A stretch of DNA of 64,000 bases, from contig JASAON010001607.1 in the NCBI GenBank assembly GCA_030849065.1, forward strand, positions 1 through 64,000, read 5' to 3'. Below, one piece after another: positions 29,650-39,370 of this stretch. Below the pieces are notes generated by a model. That model was not told the DNA's origin and did not search any database. It saw only the letters and a list, made by a program, of their open reading frames with translations. Both the position numbers and the translations under genes were made by a program. Each line of letters starts with the position of its first letter. Position 1 is the first letter of the stretch. This DNA is from Jaenimonas drosophilae. Its lineage: Eukaryota; Euglenozoa; Kinetoplastea; Trypanosomatida; Trypanosomatidae.

Positions 29650-30007
29650 CTTTCACGCTTGATACAATGGATGGTGCTGTCAAGGAATTTGCACACGTTG
29701 GTTGTTGTCGTTGTTGTGTGGGCACAAGATACGCTAGAGTATTCACCGGCAAGAAGATGAAGATGAAGCAAAGGTGTGTGGCAGCTGTACGAGTGTCTTG
29801 TCTGTGAGGTTGTATTGCTGACTCACTCATGATGATGTTAATTGGTTGGTGTACGCAAGTGGTGGCAAAAAAAAAAGGATGTCGCTGGACGCGTGGAGCT
29901 TCATCCATGGAGAGCACATCTCGGCGTGATGTGCGTACGTATCCTTCTCTCCACCCTCACATGATCCAGATATGTTGGAAGTAGGGGTGGAGTAGAGGGG
30001 AGCTCAC
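29650..30007. other. Intergenic region amidase gene to SET gene
   Basis: A short spacer with a run of A at about 29868-29877 (T on the transcribed strand). AG dinucleotides lie directly before and about 25 bases before the SET-gene ATG. No gene seen. Confidence 0.6.
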
Positions 30008-32140
30008 TTACCCCCGCGTGAATAAGAACACCATGGGTGCCACTAAACCATCATCCTCTCCAGTATTCTTCGCATCGAGGCTGAATTTGGCGCCAGCGTG
30101 GCCCATCGTTGCGCTAATGGCGCCATTGATGATGGCGGCGGTGGCGGTGATGCCAAATGGTGGCACACGTGGCAGCTCGCGTGCCACACCCACACGTCGG
30201 CAGCTATCCTTGAACTCGGACACCTCCTGATCCCAGCTATCTGCCGATTGGCTTGGCAGGGCAAGTGCGTAGAGATGCCGTGTGAGATCGAAGAAGGCCA
30301 TGGATTTGGTTGTGGTGTGGTGCTCCAGCTTCGTCTTCGACGACCGCCTCGTCGTGGATGTGGCCATGGGCCGGGCAATGAGGCCGCCAGAGAGGAGCAG
30401 CGACCACAGTGGCTTGGCGAACACCACATCGGCGGAGGGGCTGAGGGCGGCGGCGAGCAGCGCACGGTGTGCGGCGGGATGACCAAAGAGCTCCGACCAC
30501 TCCGCGACGGTGAAGACGAAATTGACGAGATAATCGTTGATGGGGGTCGTGCTCGGGAGTGGGGAGGAGGCCTCCGGGCTCGCCTCCGTTGGAGTGGCCA
30601 TGAGCTTGCCATCCACCATCACCAAATCTGCCTCGGCCAAGACACGCACCGGGTACTTCACCCGCTCGCAGCACGCCTGGAGCGCCGAAACCAGCTCACG
30701 TTGGAGGCCGTCCATCTCTGGCGCCAACACAATCGTGAGGGCCGTGCGCGGGCCGCGGAGCTCCTCCACCGCCTTCAAGTAGCCCGCCATATCCATGCGG
30801 TACGAACACTGCATCAGCCCATTCGCCCCCTCCGCCTCCTCCACGTGCTCAATCACCTGCGGCGCCACCTCAGCCAGCTGCACGAGCTCGGCCATGTGGC
30901 GAGGGGTTCCCATGTTGATGCGGGCCACGGACCAACACTCATCGTGAGGGTTGGCGGTGCGCATCTCCAGCCCATCACGGGCCTCGGCCGCATGTACGCC
31001 TTCTTCATCCATGTGCAGACGATAGGTGGCACGCGCGCAGAGATAGAGTGGCCCACAACACCTCACCTCGCGCTCCATCGCCTCGACCACCTCCACATCA
31101 AGATCAAAGTGGGCAGCGATGGCGGAGAGGAGGGCTGCGTGCGCAGGCTCAGACTCAGTCTCCACAGCCTCCCCACTGAGCTGCTTCAGCGCGTCGTAGA
31201 CGGCTTGCTCGGTGGGCGATGCGTGCGAGAGGTGATGGCGCGGAGTACCTAGCGGGTTGGTTGGGAGCGATCGCATGCCATCGCCAACACGGCTGCGGTC
31301 AAAGAGCATTGCCATCATCAATCGAAGGATGCGGCACACTGCCGTTCCCGCCCCAACCAAGCACTCCCCCGCACCTCCCCGCATGGCAAAGGCATTCGGG
31401 GAGAGCCCACATGGTATCGTCATGCCCTCTGGCAGTGCGCAACGCAGCACACGTGGATGTCGTGCGTCGGTGTAGTCGGTGCTCCGCACACTAACCTGAG
31501 TAGGAAGTGGGTTAAAGGGGGCGTGAATCTTGCTGCGTCGTGGTGCCTCAACGTAGCTCATCCACCCCAGCGGGTTAGACATGGTCGGCACATCATTGAG
31601 CCTCCAACACCCCTTATCATCCTGAGCAAGGTCAATGTAGCGTGCCACGCAGAGCTCACCATCTTCGTAGTCGGGTGAGGGTGATGTAAATCGTCCAAAG
31701 AATTGGTTCTGCTCACTCACGCCAATCCTCCCCTCCTCCACATACGAAACGATGCTGACGTGGCCCCACGGGGTGAGGCACTTGTCGTAGGGGTAAATGA
31801 GAATATCGCCCACCTCCGGACGTTGTGTTGTGTGGCCGTTGTTGTGCGCCACGAGTGGGTACTCCACCCCAGTCTCAACGTGGGTTAGCACTGTCATCTT
31901 GTATATCTCACTCGCCCGGCCACAGGAAGCGAAGATGCAGCCCGTCGTCAGCAGCACAAAACGTCGTGCGTACTCGACGCACTGATAGCGAAAGCCTGTA
32001 TAAATGAGGCTCTGAATGTAGTTGTTCTCCCCACTGAAGAAGCCGTCGTCGCGGTTGGAGCAGGCAAAGACGCCCTTGAAGCTGCCTTGGTACTCGCCAT
32101 AACGTAGGAGAGTAGAAGCACTCGTCGTATCGGCAGACAT
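30008..32140 (-). CDS. Glutathionylspermidine amidase/synthetase homologue with eroded synthetase half
   Basis: The product is 710 residues. Residues 1-205 are a CHAP-type amidase domain like that of bifunctional glutathionylspermidine and trypanothione synthetases: catalytic Cys54 in YQCVEYARRF, His127 in GHVSIVSYV and Glu143 in SEQNQFF, with the same spacing as E. coli Gss. This half should hydrolyse glutathionylspermidine or trypanothione to glutathione and polyamine. The C-terminal half still aligns by landmarks (RLHMDEEGV at 374-382; VVFAKPLWSLL; a final VAPMVFLFTRG), but where active enzymes have E-Y-N-A-D-S after the MDE(R/E)G turn it reads E-A-R-D-G (386-390), and the preceding R-x-D is not preserved. 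ATP-dependent ligation therefore looks lost. Such enzymes occur in kinetoplastids and bacteria. The stop is TAA. Confidence 0.85.
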   Translation of the reverse strand: MSADTTSASTLLRYGEYQGSFKGVFACSNRDDGFFSGENNYIQSLIYTGFRYQCVEYARRFVLLTTGCIFASCGRASEIYKMTVLTHVETGVEYPLVAHNNGHTTQRPEVGDILIYPYDKCLTPWGHVSIVSYVEEGRIGVSEQNQFFGRFTSPSPDYEDGELCVARYIDLAQDDKGCWRLNDVPTMSNPLGWMSYVEAPRRSKIHAPFNPLPTQVSVRSTDYTDARHPRVLRCALPEGMTIPCGLSPNAFAMRGGAGECLVGAGTAVCRILRLMMAMLFDRSRVGDGMRSLPTNPLGTPRHHLSHASPTEQAVYDALKQLSGEAVETESEPAHAALLSAIAAHFDLDVEVVEAMEREVRCCGPLYLCARATYRLHMDEEGVHAAEARDGLEMRTANPHDECWSVARINMGTPRHMAELVQLAEVAPQVIEHVEEAEGANGLMQCSYRMDMAGYLKAVEELRGPRTALTIVLAPEMDGLQRELVSALQACCERVKYPVRVLAEADLVMVDGKLMATPTEASPEASSPLPSTTPINDYLVNFVFTVAEWSELFGHPAAHRALLAAALSPSADVVFAKPLWSLLLSGGLIARPMATSTTRRSSKTKLEHHTTTKSMAFFDLTRHLYALALPSQSADSWDQEVSEFKDSCRRVGVARELPRVPPFGITATAAIINGAISATMGHAGAKFSLDAKNTGEDDGLVAPMVFLFTRG

Positions 32141-32676
32141 GGTCGTTGTTGCCGTTGTTGTTGCTGTATGTGGGTCAATGGTTGCTGATGGATCGATATT
32201 CAGTCAAGCAAATAATGAAGGACCGCAGTGCAGGGGGTTCAGATACACCACACAACGTTGGTGGTTGGTGAAGGAGCACGTCGGGAAGGTGTGGGGAGAA
32301 AAAAACACAACAAGAGTGGCCACGTCGTTGAAGGTGTAGGGAAGGTATCTCCGTCCAACTCTCTTCAATCTGTGTTCGTTATAAAGAAGTAGTGCGTGTG
32401 TGTGGGGGATGTGGGTGATGTTGGTTGTTGGATGCCTAGGTGCAACAAGACTGAACGAACAAGCACCACACTAACATTGAGCACGCGAAGAAGGAGGAGA
32501 GGGAGAAGAAAAAGGCGCTGTGCTACGTAGTGTATGCCACATGCATTCACGTCAAGCATCTGTGTGTGTGTGTTGCATATATCATTGAGTGGCTAGCAGT
32601 GCACGCAAGCACAGGTTCTACTCCACCACGGATCTTTGGTCCTCGCCATCTACGCCTCAACAACGTTGTTTTTTTT
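32141..32676. other. Intergenic region PH-ARL gene to amidase gene
   Basis: No gene seen. Contains T- and GTT-rich plus-strand pieces and short GT runs near 32394-32406 and 32561-32573. Confidence 0.6.
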
Positions 32677-35600
32677 TCATAGCCCATCCGCCTTGGGAAT
32701 GAAGGGTGTGTTGTCGGTGGAGCTGTTGGCACGCAGCACAAAAGCGAGCTGCTCCAGACTTCGTTGCACCTCGGGCGGAATGGTTCGGTTGGATTCATGT
32801 GGGGCAATCACGTTGCACGTCGCCACCATCACCTCGCGTTTTGGGTTGCGCTTCCGAACCTTGTCGAGACGGATGCTCCCCTCCAGGTCAGAGCGCCGCA
32901 CCGGCCGCGGCAGCTCCTGATGATGATTGAATACCACGACGAGCGGCAGGGTGGGAAAGAAGTCGGCAACGGCATGGAGGTAGGCCGAGGCCTCGGGCAG
33001 CTCCTTGTAGTTCTGAGAATCCACCACGAAGAAGAGGAAGTGAATGCGCTCCACGGAACGAACGTAGTGGCGCCAGTTGGTGCGGAAGGTGTCTCGGCCT
33101 CCGAGCTCGTAGAGGCCGAGCACCCACTGCTCAAAGGCCACCACCTTCTGCGAGAGGCCAACCGTTGCCACGGGCGGGCGCACCAGACCGCGGAGGCAGT
33201 TGGTGAGGAGCGTCTTGCCAGTGTTGGTCAGCCCAAAGACGAAGCCGGTGCGCCACGCCCGTTGTGCCGCCATCGCCTCCAAAGGGAGCAGATGGTTCAG
33301 TGCCACCCAACACATGTTGGAGAAGCTGTAGCTGCGCACCGAGACGGAAAACTCATCGTGGCATGGCCGTTGGCGGCCATCCTCCACCTCACCGCCCCCA
33401 TCCATCGCGTCGAGCTGATTCAGCAGCGGCTCCACCTCGCGCTCCGTTTCCTTGTACTCGCAAAAGGCGTGGAGGAGCTCCACCGCCTCCGCGCGGGTCA
33501 GTGAGCCAAAGGATGGGCCATCCATGGCGTGGCTGTACATGTGGCGCAGACGACGCAGATTCAGAATGAGAACGCGGGTGAGATCGTGCTTGCTGACGCG
33601 CCGTCGTCGCCCAAAGGCGTCGGAGAGGCTCTCAATGGCGCCAAGGATGGCATCGGCGCTAATCTTCAACTCCAGGTGAGAACCTTGCGAGTCGTAGACC
33701 GTCGTTACGACGCGATGGAGGTTGAGCACCTGGATCTCCTCACTTCGTTCAAGGGCAACGGCCTCACCAAAGTTGATGTCCAGCGAGCCATGCGCGCTGC
33801 CGCCACCGTCGTCGTCTTCGTCGTCGTCGTCGTCGAGGCCATCACCATCACGTCGGCGTCGGCGTTGGGGGCAGCGATTCACGTGTTCGGGGTAGCTGAA
33901 GTAGTGTTCGCACCACCGCCCCAGTCGTGGAGTGGCAGGGCAGGCCCAGAGATGGTGCAGCAGGCAGCGCGTCAGCATCGAGGTGCTGCTTCCACCACCA
34001 CCCCCACTCGTACCAACACCTCCGTTGCCGCCCGCAGCGGCCCCACTCACCGAGTTGGTCTGCCGCTGAATCGCTTCATGCACCAGTGCGATGTTGGCAT
34101 CCACGGTGCAGAAGAACACATCCGTCAAAACGCCCTTCGCCACGGTGGGCTCGGGGATGTGGGCGAGAGGAACGACGGAGCTCCCATCTCCATAAGCCGA
34201 AAACTCCATCGCGATGCAGTTGATGCAGTAGCGCAGCGTGTCGGAGAGGGCGGTGCCACCATCCGCATCAGCTCCCACTCCGCCAGCCGGCACTGAGTCG
34301 TCAGCACCGGCACCACCTGGCGCAGCCAAGGCCAGCGAGGGCTGCCGCATGAGCCCACCACTTGCAACAACACTCGGATTGGCCACCGCCACCGCCGCCG
34401 CCACCACCCCTCCAGCACCACGAAAGAGGAGGTGCATCCGCGTCGTATACAGCGCGCCAACGGTGTGGATGAGGTCAAAGAGCTCCTCCGGCCGCAGGCT
34501 CAGACCCAAGGTGTGAATGGCCTTGAAGAGGGACTCCCACACAATCACAACGCGCATGGTGCGGCCCACAATGGCACTCAGCCGTACATGCAGCTGCTGC
34601 AGGGAGTTGTGCAAGGCGGCAATGAAGGAGACGTGCATCAGGCGTTGGGTGAGGTGCGGGTTTACGCGTGGGCGCAGGGGCTGTGTGCTGTCAAGGAGGA
34701 GATCGAGGGCGCGTTGGGTAGGATAGAACACCTTCAGGAGCTGTGCGGCGAGGAGGAAGGCTGGACGGCAGCGCTGCTCCAAGTGCGTAGGGTGCGTGAA
34801 GAGATCGAGCAAGGGTGGGCGGTCGGCGGCCACCGACTCGCGATCAATCACGATGCAGAAGCCGGTGATGTGCTCCGCCAACAGACGGGCCGGGGAGGTG
34901 GAGGATGGCACGCAAACGTGGCCAGCAGCGCCACGCGCGCCTGGTGAGTGCGACGAGGCGTTGTGGCCGACTGGCTGAGAAGGTGAAAAGAGTTGCGGGG
35001 TTGGTCGTGGCTCACTACGACGAAGAGGGGTGGGAGTGAAGAGAGAGGCCGCCGCACGCGTGGATTGCTCGGCCGAGTACAGCGGTGGTGGAGGTGGTGG
35101 AAGCATGCCCGACATGAGCGGGCCCACGACGGAGTGTGCAGCAGACGTGCTCGGGGTGGCGGTGTGGCCGAGGATTCTCTCCGTCTGCTGCAACGCCTCC
35201 TCGAGACTGCACGTGATGGAGTGCATCAAATCGGAGCCAACGTGCCGCTCCAGGTAGCCCTCCACGTCGAGATGCTCATTGAGGTTGGAGCACCACAAGA
35301 AGGAGATGGAGCGCTCCTCCTCACGGACGTGGAGCTGCAGAAGCGCCCGCAGCTCATCCCGGACCGCCACGCAGCTGGGCTCACTCATGAGCCAACCCTC
35401 AATGTAGGGGTCGCGGAAAGTGTTGGATTGCATCAACAGCAACACCTCCTCGGCGGTATTCACGACCAGCTGGGCGTGGCTGGCGTCGTTGCGGCGCAGG
35501 AAAATAAAGAGAATGAGTGCCTGCGTGGATGGATCGTAGAGAGGTCCGTGCGGGTCGGCGGAGCTCGTCTCGAAGGCGAGGAGCACGCGACGTGGTGCGG

Positions 35601-36156
35601 GCATCGTCCCGGAGCGGGAGAGGAGGATGGAGATGTGCTCCAGCGCCACCTCCACTGCCTCCACAACGTACTGCAGCAGGTCTTCGCTCACTTCGGAGAG
35701 GAGCTGTGCCGTTTCCACGTAGATATCCATACCCAAACTGCGACTGGCGGCAGCGGTGCGGCGCTGCACGAGCTGCAGCACCGCCCGCCGCTGCTGAAAG
35801 GTGGAGTCGGTGGCAATGAGCTGGGTGATGGCGGCAGACCAACGCTCTCGCTCCTCCTGCGAGCTCATTCGGAACCTGACGGTGTAGCTCCGCCGCGTTT
35901 CCAGCACCATCACAAAGAAGCGGTTTTGCTTGTCGCCGGCGTAGAGTACGCCACGAATATCCTCTGCCCGAATCACCTCCTCCGCGCAGTGTGCCTGGTC
36001 GTTCTTGTACATCTCGAGGCACTTTTCTGACTCATTCACCACCCAAAAACGCCGTTTGTATGAGAGGAAGTTGCGGATGCCATGTCGCTCAATCATGCAG
36101 CGGAGCTCACCCATCACGCGGTTGTTGTAGGAGCCATCTACGTGGGTGTAGGCCAT
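32677..36156 (-). CDS. PH domain plus C-terminal ARF-like GTPase-fold protein
   Basis: An 1159-residue product starting MAYTHVDGSYNNR; the frame extends further upstream, but that part is low-complexity and lies in microsatellite DNA. Residues about 15-115 are a PH domain (YKRRFWVVNESEKCLEMYK through RWSAAITQLI), expected to bind phosphoinositides. Residues about 120-960 are helical, with Pro/Ser- and Gly/Ser-rich linkers and an Asp run, and match nothing I recognise. Residues 969-1159 are an ARF/ARL-type fold: P-loop GLTNTGKT (975-982), PPVATVGL at switch I, and YELGGRDTFRTNWRHYV at switch II. The catalytic Gln of GGQ is Arg here, and the NKxD guanine-specificity motif reads N-H-H-Q. GTP binding may persist while hydrolysis is doubtful. 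A membrane-trafficking or ciliary role is inference. Confidence 0.86.
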   Translation of the reverse strand: MAYTHVDGSYNNRVMGELRCMIERHGIRNFLSYKRRFWVVNESEKCLEMYKNDQAHCAEEVIRAEDIRGVLYAGDKQNRFFVMVLETRRSYTVRFRMSSQEERERWSAAITQLIATDSTFQQRRAVLQLVQRRTAAASRSLGMDIYVETAQLLSEVSEDLLQYVVEAVEVALEHISILLSRSGTMPAPRRVLLAFETSSADPHGPLYDPSTQALILFIFLRRNDASHAQLVVNTAEEVLLLMQSNTFRDPYIEGWLMSEPSCVAVRDELRALLQLHVREEERSISFLWCSNLNEHLDVEGYLERHVGSDLMHSITCSLEEALQQTERILGHTATPSTSAAHSVVGPLMSGMLPPPPPPLYSAEQSTRAAASLFTPTPLRRSEPRPTPQLFSPSQPVGHNASSHSPGARGAAGHVCVPSSTSPARLLAEHITGFCIVIDRESVAADRPPLLDLFTHPTHLEQRCRPAFLLAAQLLKVFYPTQRALDLLLDSTQPLRPRVNPHLTQRLMHVSFIAALHNSLQQLHVRLSAIVGRTMRVVIVWESLFKAIHTLGLSLRPEELFDLIHTVGALYTTRMHLLFRGAGGVVAAAVAVANPSVVASGGLMRQPSLALAAPGGAGADDSVPAGGVGADADGGTALSDTLRYCINCIAMEFSAYGDGSSVVPLAHIPEPTVAKGVLTDVFFCTVDANIALVHEAIQRQTNSVSGAAAGGNGGVGTSGGGGGSSTSMLTRCLLHHLWACPATPRLGRWCEHYFSYPEHVNRCPQRRRRRDGDGLDDDDDEDDDGGGSAHGSLDINFGEAVALERSEEIQVLNLHRVVTTVYDSQGSHLELKISADAILGAIESLSDAFGRRRRVSKHDLTRVLILNLRRLRHMYSHAMDGPSFGSLTRAEAVELLHAFCEYKETEREVEPLLNQLDAMDGGGEVEDGRQRPCHDEFSVSVRSYSFSNMCWVALNHLLPLEAMAAQRAWRTGFVFGLTNTGKTLLTNCLRGLVRPPVATVGLSQKVVAFEQWVLGLYELGGRDTFRTNWRHYVRSVERIHFLFFVVDSQNYKELPEASAYLHAVADFFPTLPLVVVFNHHQELPRPVRRSDLEGSIRLDKVRKRNPKREVMVATCNVIAPHESNRTIPPEVQRSLEQLAFVLRANSSTDNTPFIPKADGL

Positions 36157-36473
36157 GAGGGGGGGCAGCGTCCTCTTTTCCGGTACTAAGCACCTAAGCA
36201 CGTACACACACACACACACTGTGCGTGTAGGTGTATCGGGAGGATGAAGGAGGTTGATGGCGGGTGCGGTTATACAATCAATGACGCACGGCAATAATTG
36301 CGTGGCACCCGCATCCCTATTCTTTGATGTAAAATGAAGATGAAGGATAAGGAATAGTGTGTTGTGATGAATGATGGGTATCCAGGAAACAAGACGTTGA
36401 TGTACGTGCATCAACACACACACACACACAAGAATCCGACTAGTCGTAGGGAGAGAGAGAGATCCTGGCCCGT
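36157..36473. other. Intergenic region CRNKL1 to PH-ARL gene
   Basis: A short spacer with CA runs at about 36205-36219 and 36415-36430. Several AGs lie 20-50 bases before the PH-ARL ATG. No gene seen. Confidence 0.65.
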
Positions 36474-38987
36474 CTAGCGCTTCATGAAGAGTCGCGTACG
36501 TCGGGCCTTTGTGGTTGGCGCCGCAACGGCTTCCGACACGGCGGCGAGTGAGCCGCCATGGAGGGCCTCCGCCGCGCTCCACTGCGCCACGAGTGGGGAG
36601 AGTATGAGGGCCACCCACTGCTGCACACGTTGAGCGGCATCAAAGCCAACGACCGAGGCCAGCTCATCACCGGCGCCGTGCTCCCGCGCACTGCCCGTGA
36701 AGAGGTTGGTCAGGGTGGTGCGTGTGCGATCGTGGAGCTGCACAAAGGCACGTCGCACCATGGGCCACCCAACGAGCTCCTCCACAACCTCCGTCGATGC
36801 ACCTGCTAACCTCAGTCGGGCCGCCAGTGATGATGTGCTCTTGTTGGCGTTGTCGCGTGGGATGGCGTAGGCCACCACCGCCTCCACGGCCGCCGTCCAT
36901 CGCGAGAGTGCGGGGGTGAAGCTTGACGGAAGCGTTGTGGGTGCAACACACGTTGATGGCTCCGCCGCCTCACTCTCCATCTTGGACCTCCACCCAACAG
37001 CCTCGCCTTGAAAATCCGCCCACACACCCTCCAACAAGCCAACATGAATGGCGTTGAGCTGACGAACACACGCAACGAGACGATCCACGTGTTGTGTGCC
37101 ATTCTCATCACCAGCAGCAGCCTCCTCCTTCACAATCTGCTTGAGCGCGCGACGGTGCAGTGCGATGCGGCGCGCCCACACAAGATCCACGCGGCCCAGC
37201 ACTTCGTATCGGTGCGTGAGGGAGGCCGTGCGTGCCGCGTCGGCTGTGGCGGTCTGGATGAAGGCCTGCAGCAGAGCATCGGCGCGAGGAAGTTGGTTGC
37301 TGCGCTCCTCCATCCGCGCCCACTGGCACCACCAACGATCCTCAAGCGGGGCCGTCTTGACGGCGATGGCGTACACCTCGCGACAGCGTGAGAGGGCGAG
37401 CTCCGCCACATCAGCACCAGGTGATGATGATGATGCAGCGGCCACCTCGGCCGCGGCAGCTCGCTGCTCCAGCTGAATCGCCGCATCAAAGATGGGGGCG
37501 TCGGCAGAGACGTGGAGCGCGGCGCGAAGAAGCCGTCGGGCGTGTTGCACCTCACCGTGGCGCTCCTCGAGTGCCGCGGCCTCGAGCCACACGCGAGGGC
37601 AGCTGGCCGCATCAAAGGGAAACGCCTTGATGGTCTGTGCCAGCAGCGCACGGGCCTCATCCGTGGCGCCGGCATCGCGTAGACGGTGCGCAAGCTCCAT
37701 CGCCAGGACGGCGCGCTGCTGCTGCGCGTGGACGGAGGCAGTGGGTGCCTCCACGGCACGGCGGAGTAGCTTCATCGATGCCGCCTCCACCGCCGCATGC
37801 CCATCCTCTCCACCACGAGATGATTGTAGTGCCTCCGACTCCTCACGTAACACAACGTAGAGCAGAGCTGCCGCATCAAAATCATCTGCCTTGTGAAGGA
37901 GCCGAGCCTCCAACACTTTCTTGCGTTCTGCGCGTGCCACGTGATCGTAGTTGGCACGGCTGCCACAGCGGCGCTCAAAGCGGCCGTAAATGGCCATGGC
38001 CTCATCCATGAGGCGTGCTGCCGCTCCCTTCTCCACGGATGATGATGATGATGAAGGAGAAACAGCACCGGCCTCCTCCGACTGCGCCAGCTGCGTTAGT
38101 TGGTGCAGCAGATGCTGATAGGCCTCTCGTGCGGCATCCACCTCGCCATCCTCCGCCAGCAACTCCGCCAGGGCGAGCGGGATGCGGCAGCTCAAGGGGC
38201 CCCACACAAGTGTTTCGGGAAGTGCCTGGAGAGCGGTGTGCAGAACCGCACGTGCACGTGTGCGATCGGCAAGAATAACCGTTTCAACGTTGGCGTAGAA
38301 GAGCCACGCCTCGACGGAGTTGGCCGACTCCACGAAGCGGCGCAACACCGTTCTGCACGCCTCTGTTCGCCCACGCTCTGCCTCAAACTTGGCGTAGAGC
38401 TCAAAGGCACACGGCGGTGCCGCCCCACACTGGATCCACCGCTCAAACACATCTCGCATGTGCAGCTCCTGCCCCGCTGCTTGCTCCAACAAGATGTACT
38501 TCAGCCACAGGTCAACGCTGGCGGGGAGGGCGGAGACGCCACGATGAAAAACCTCGCGCGCATGTTGCACAAAGCCGCACGAGGCCTCGAGCTCCGCATA
38601 ATCGCGCCACACGTTGGGGTTGCTGCCGTGGACGGGAATGCTCCTCTCCAGCACGGCGCGCATACGTGCAAAATCCTTCTGTTGTGCCTCCCATCGTGCG
38701 TACTTAATCCAGTTGCCAATAAAGGCATAACCACGACGAACGCGCTCCTCCAACTCCGCGCGACGTTTTTGGCGGTACATGGCGAGCTCTTCAGGTGAGT
38801 GAATCATGATGCGCGCGGTGCGCTTGCCATGCGAAGCGTGAAACTCTTGCATCTCGGCCGCCTCACGCAGGAGCTCGCTGGCGCTGATTTGGTGCTCCGA
38901 CTCACGTGCATCGCGGTACACGTCATGGCGGCGCATGGCTGCCGCCGCGGGGCCTAATTTTTGCGACTTGCTTCTACCGCGCTTCAT
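36474..38987 (-). CDS. Pre-mRNA splicing factor CRNKL1/SYF3 (Clf1), HAT-repeat protein
   Basis: A scaffold of the PRP19-associated (NTC) spliceosome module; in trypanosomatids, where cis-introns are rare, it would mainly serve trans-splicing. The 837-residue product starts at MKRGRSKSQKLGP. The N-terminus shows the family signature QISASELLREAAEMQEF (about 33-49). HAT repeats follow from about residue 85: NWIKYARWEAQQKDFARMRA, NVWRDYAELEASCGFVQHAR, VDLWLKYILLEQAAGQELHM and the hallmark VFERWIQCG. HAT-like helical repeats continue to about residue 650. The C-terminal ~150 residues are diverged. Human and yeast homologues are about 690-850 residues, so the length fits. Confidence 0.9.
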   Translation of the reverse strand: MKRGRSKSQKLGPAAAAMRRHDVYRDARESEHQISASELLREAAEMQEFHASHGKRTARIMIHSPEELAMYRQKRRAELEERVRRGYAFIGNWIKYARWEAQQKDFARMRAVLERSIPVHGSNPNVWRDYAELEASCGFVQHAREVFHRGVSALPASVDLWLKYILLEQAAGQELHMRDVFERWIQCGAAPPCAFELYAKFEAERGRTEACRTVLRRFVESANSVEAWLFYANVETVILADRTRARAVLHTALQALPETLVWGPLSCRIPLALAELLAEDGEVDAAREAYQHLLHQLTQLAQSEEAGAVSPSSSSSSVEKGAAARLMDEAMAIYGRFERRCGSRANYDHVARAERKKVLEARLLHKADDFDAAALLYVVLREESEALQSSRGGEDGHAAVEAASMKLLRRAVEAPTASVHAQQQRAVLAMELAHRLRDAGATDEARALLAQTIKAFPFDAASCPRVWLEAAALEERHGEVQHARRLLRAALHVSADAPIFDAAIQLEQRAAAAEVAAASSSSPGADVAELALSRCREVYAIAVKTAPLEDRWWCQWARMEERSNQLPRADALLQAFIQTATADAARTASLTHRYEVLGRVDLVWARRIALHRRALKQIVKEEAAAGDENGTQHVDRLVACVRQLNAIHVGLLEGVWADFQGEAVGWRSKMESEAAEPSTCVAPTTLPSSFTPALSRWTAAVEAVVAYAIPRDNANKSTSSLAARLRLAGASTEVVEELVGWPMVRRAFVQLHDRTRTTLTNLFTGSAREHGAGDELASVVGFDAAQRVQQWVALILSPLVAQWSAAEALHGGSLAAVSEAVAAPTTKARRTRLFMKR

Positions 38988-39370
38988 GATTGCAGCGGTT
39001 GTGTGTTGTGTTGTTGTGTGCAGTGAGCAGCCTAGAACAACAGCCACACACGTACTGACATCACCAACATCATTGTGTTACAAGGCCAAATCAAGAAGAG
39101 TGAAGAAGAAGAAGAAGAAGTTGCATTCGTGAGTTCCAGAGCCCAACAACAACAACAATAGAAATATAGTAGTACTCGTGTCAGTGGTGCCGTTATGATG
39201 CATCCTCATCATCACCCACACACACACAACACAACAACAAGGTCTGAGTGTATGTGCGTGTGTGTGAGTGATGATGTATGAGTGATGAGCTTAGGTAGCT
39301 TCTAGAATCGATCCATGAGCGTGTGTGTGTGTGTGTGTGCGTGTGGTGGGGTTCATCCCCAGCTTATCAT
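38988..39370. other. Intergenic region nucleoporin candidate to CRNKL1
   Basis: Contains a GAA-type run at about 39100-39120 (CTT on the transcribed strand), an AAC run at about 39146-39160 and a (GT)n run at 39320-39345. The CTT tract is a plausible splicing signal for CRNKL1. No gene seen. Confidence 0.6.
39320..39345. repeat. (GT)n microsatellite
   Basis: A GT run of about 26 bases with one GC interruption, just past the stop of the nucleoporin candidate. Confidence 0.9.

Noticed and set aside
36157..36618. N-terminal extension of the PH-ARL protein
   Set aside because: It reads through CA microsatellite and spacer and includes Cys/Val repeats; the PH domain begins right after the chosen ATG.
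39344..39362. GGTTCATCCCC-like sequence near a tRNA B-box consensus
   Set aside because: Preceded by a GT microsatellite with no A box or stem pairing.
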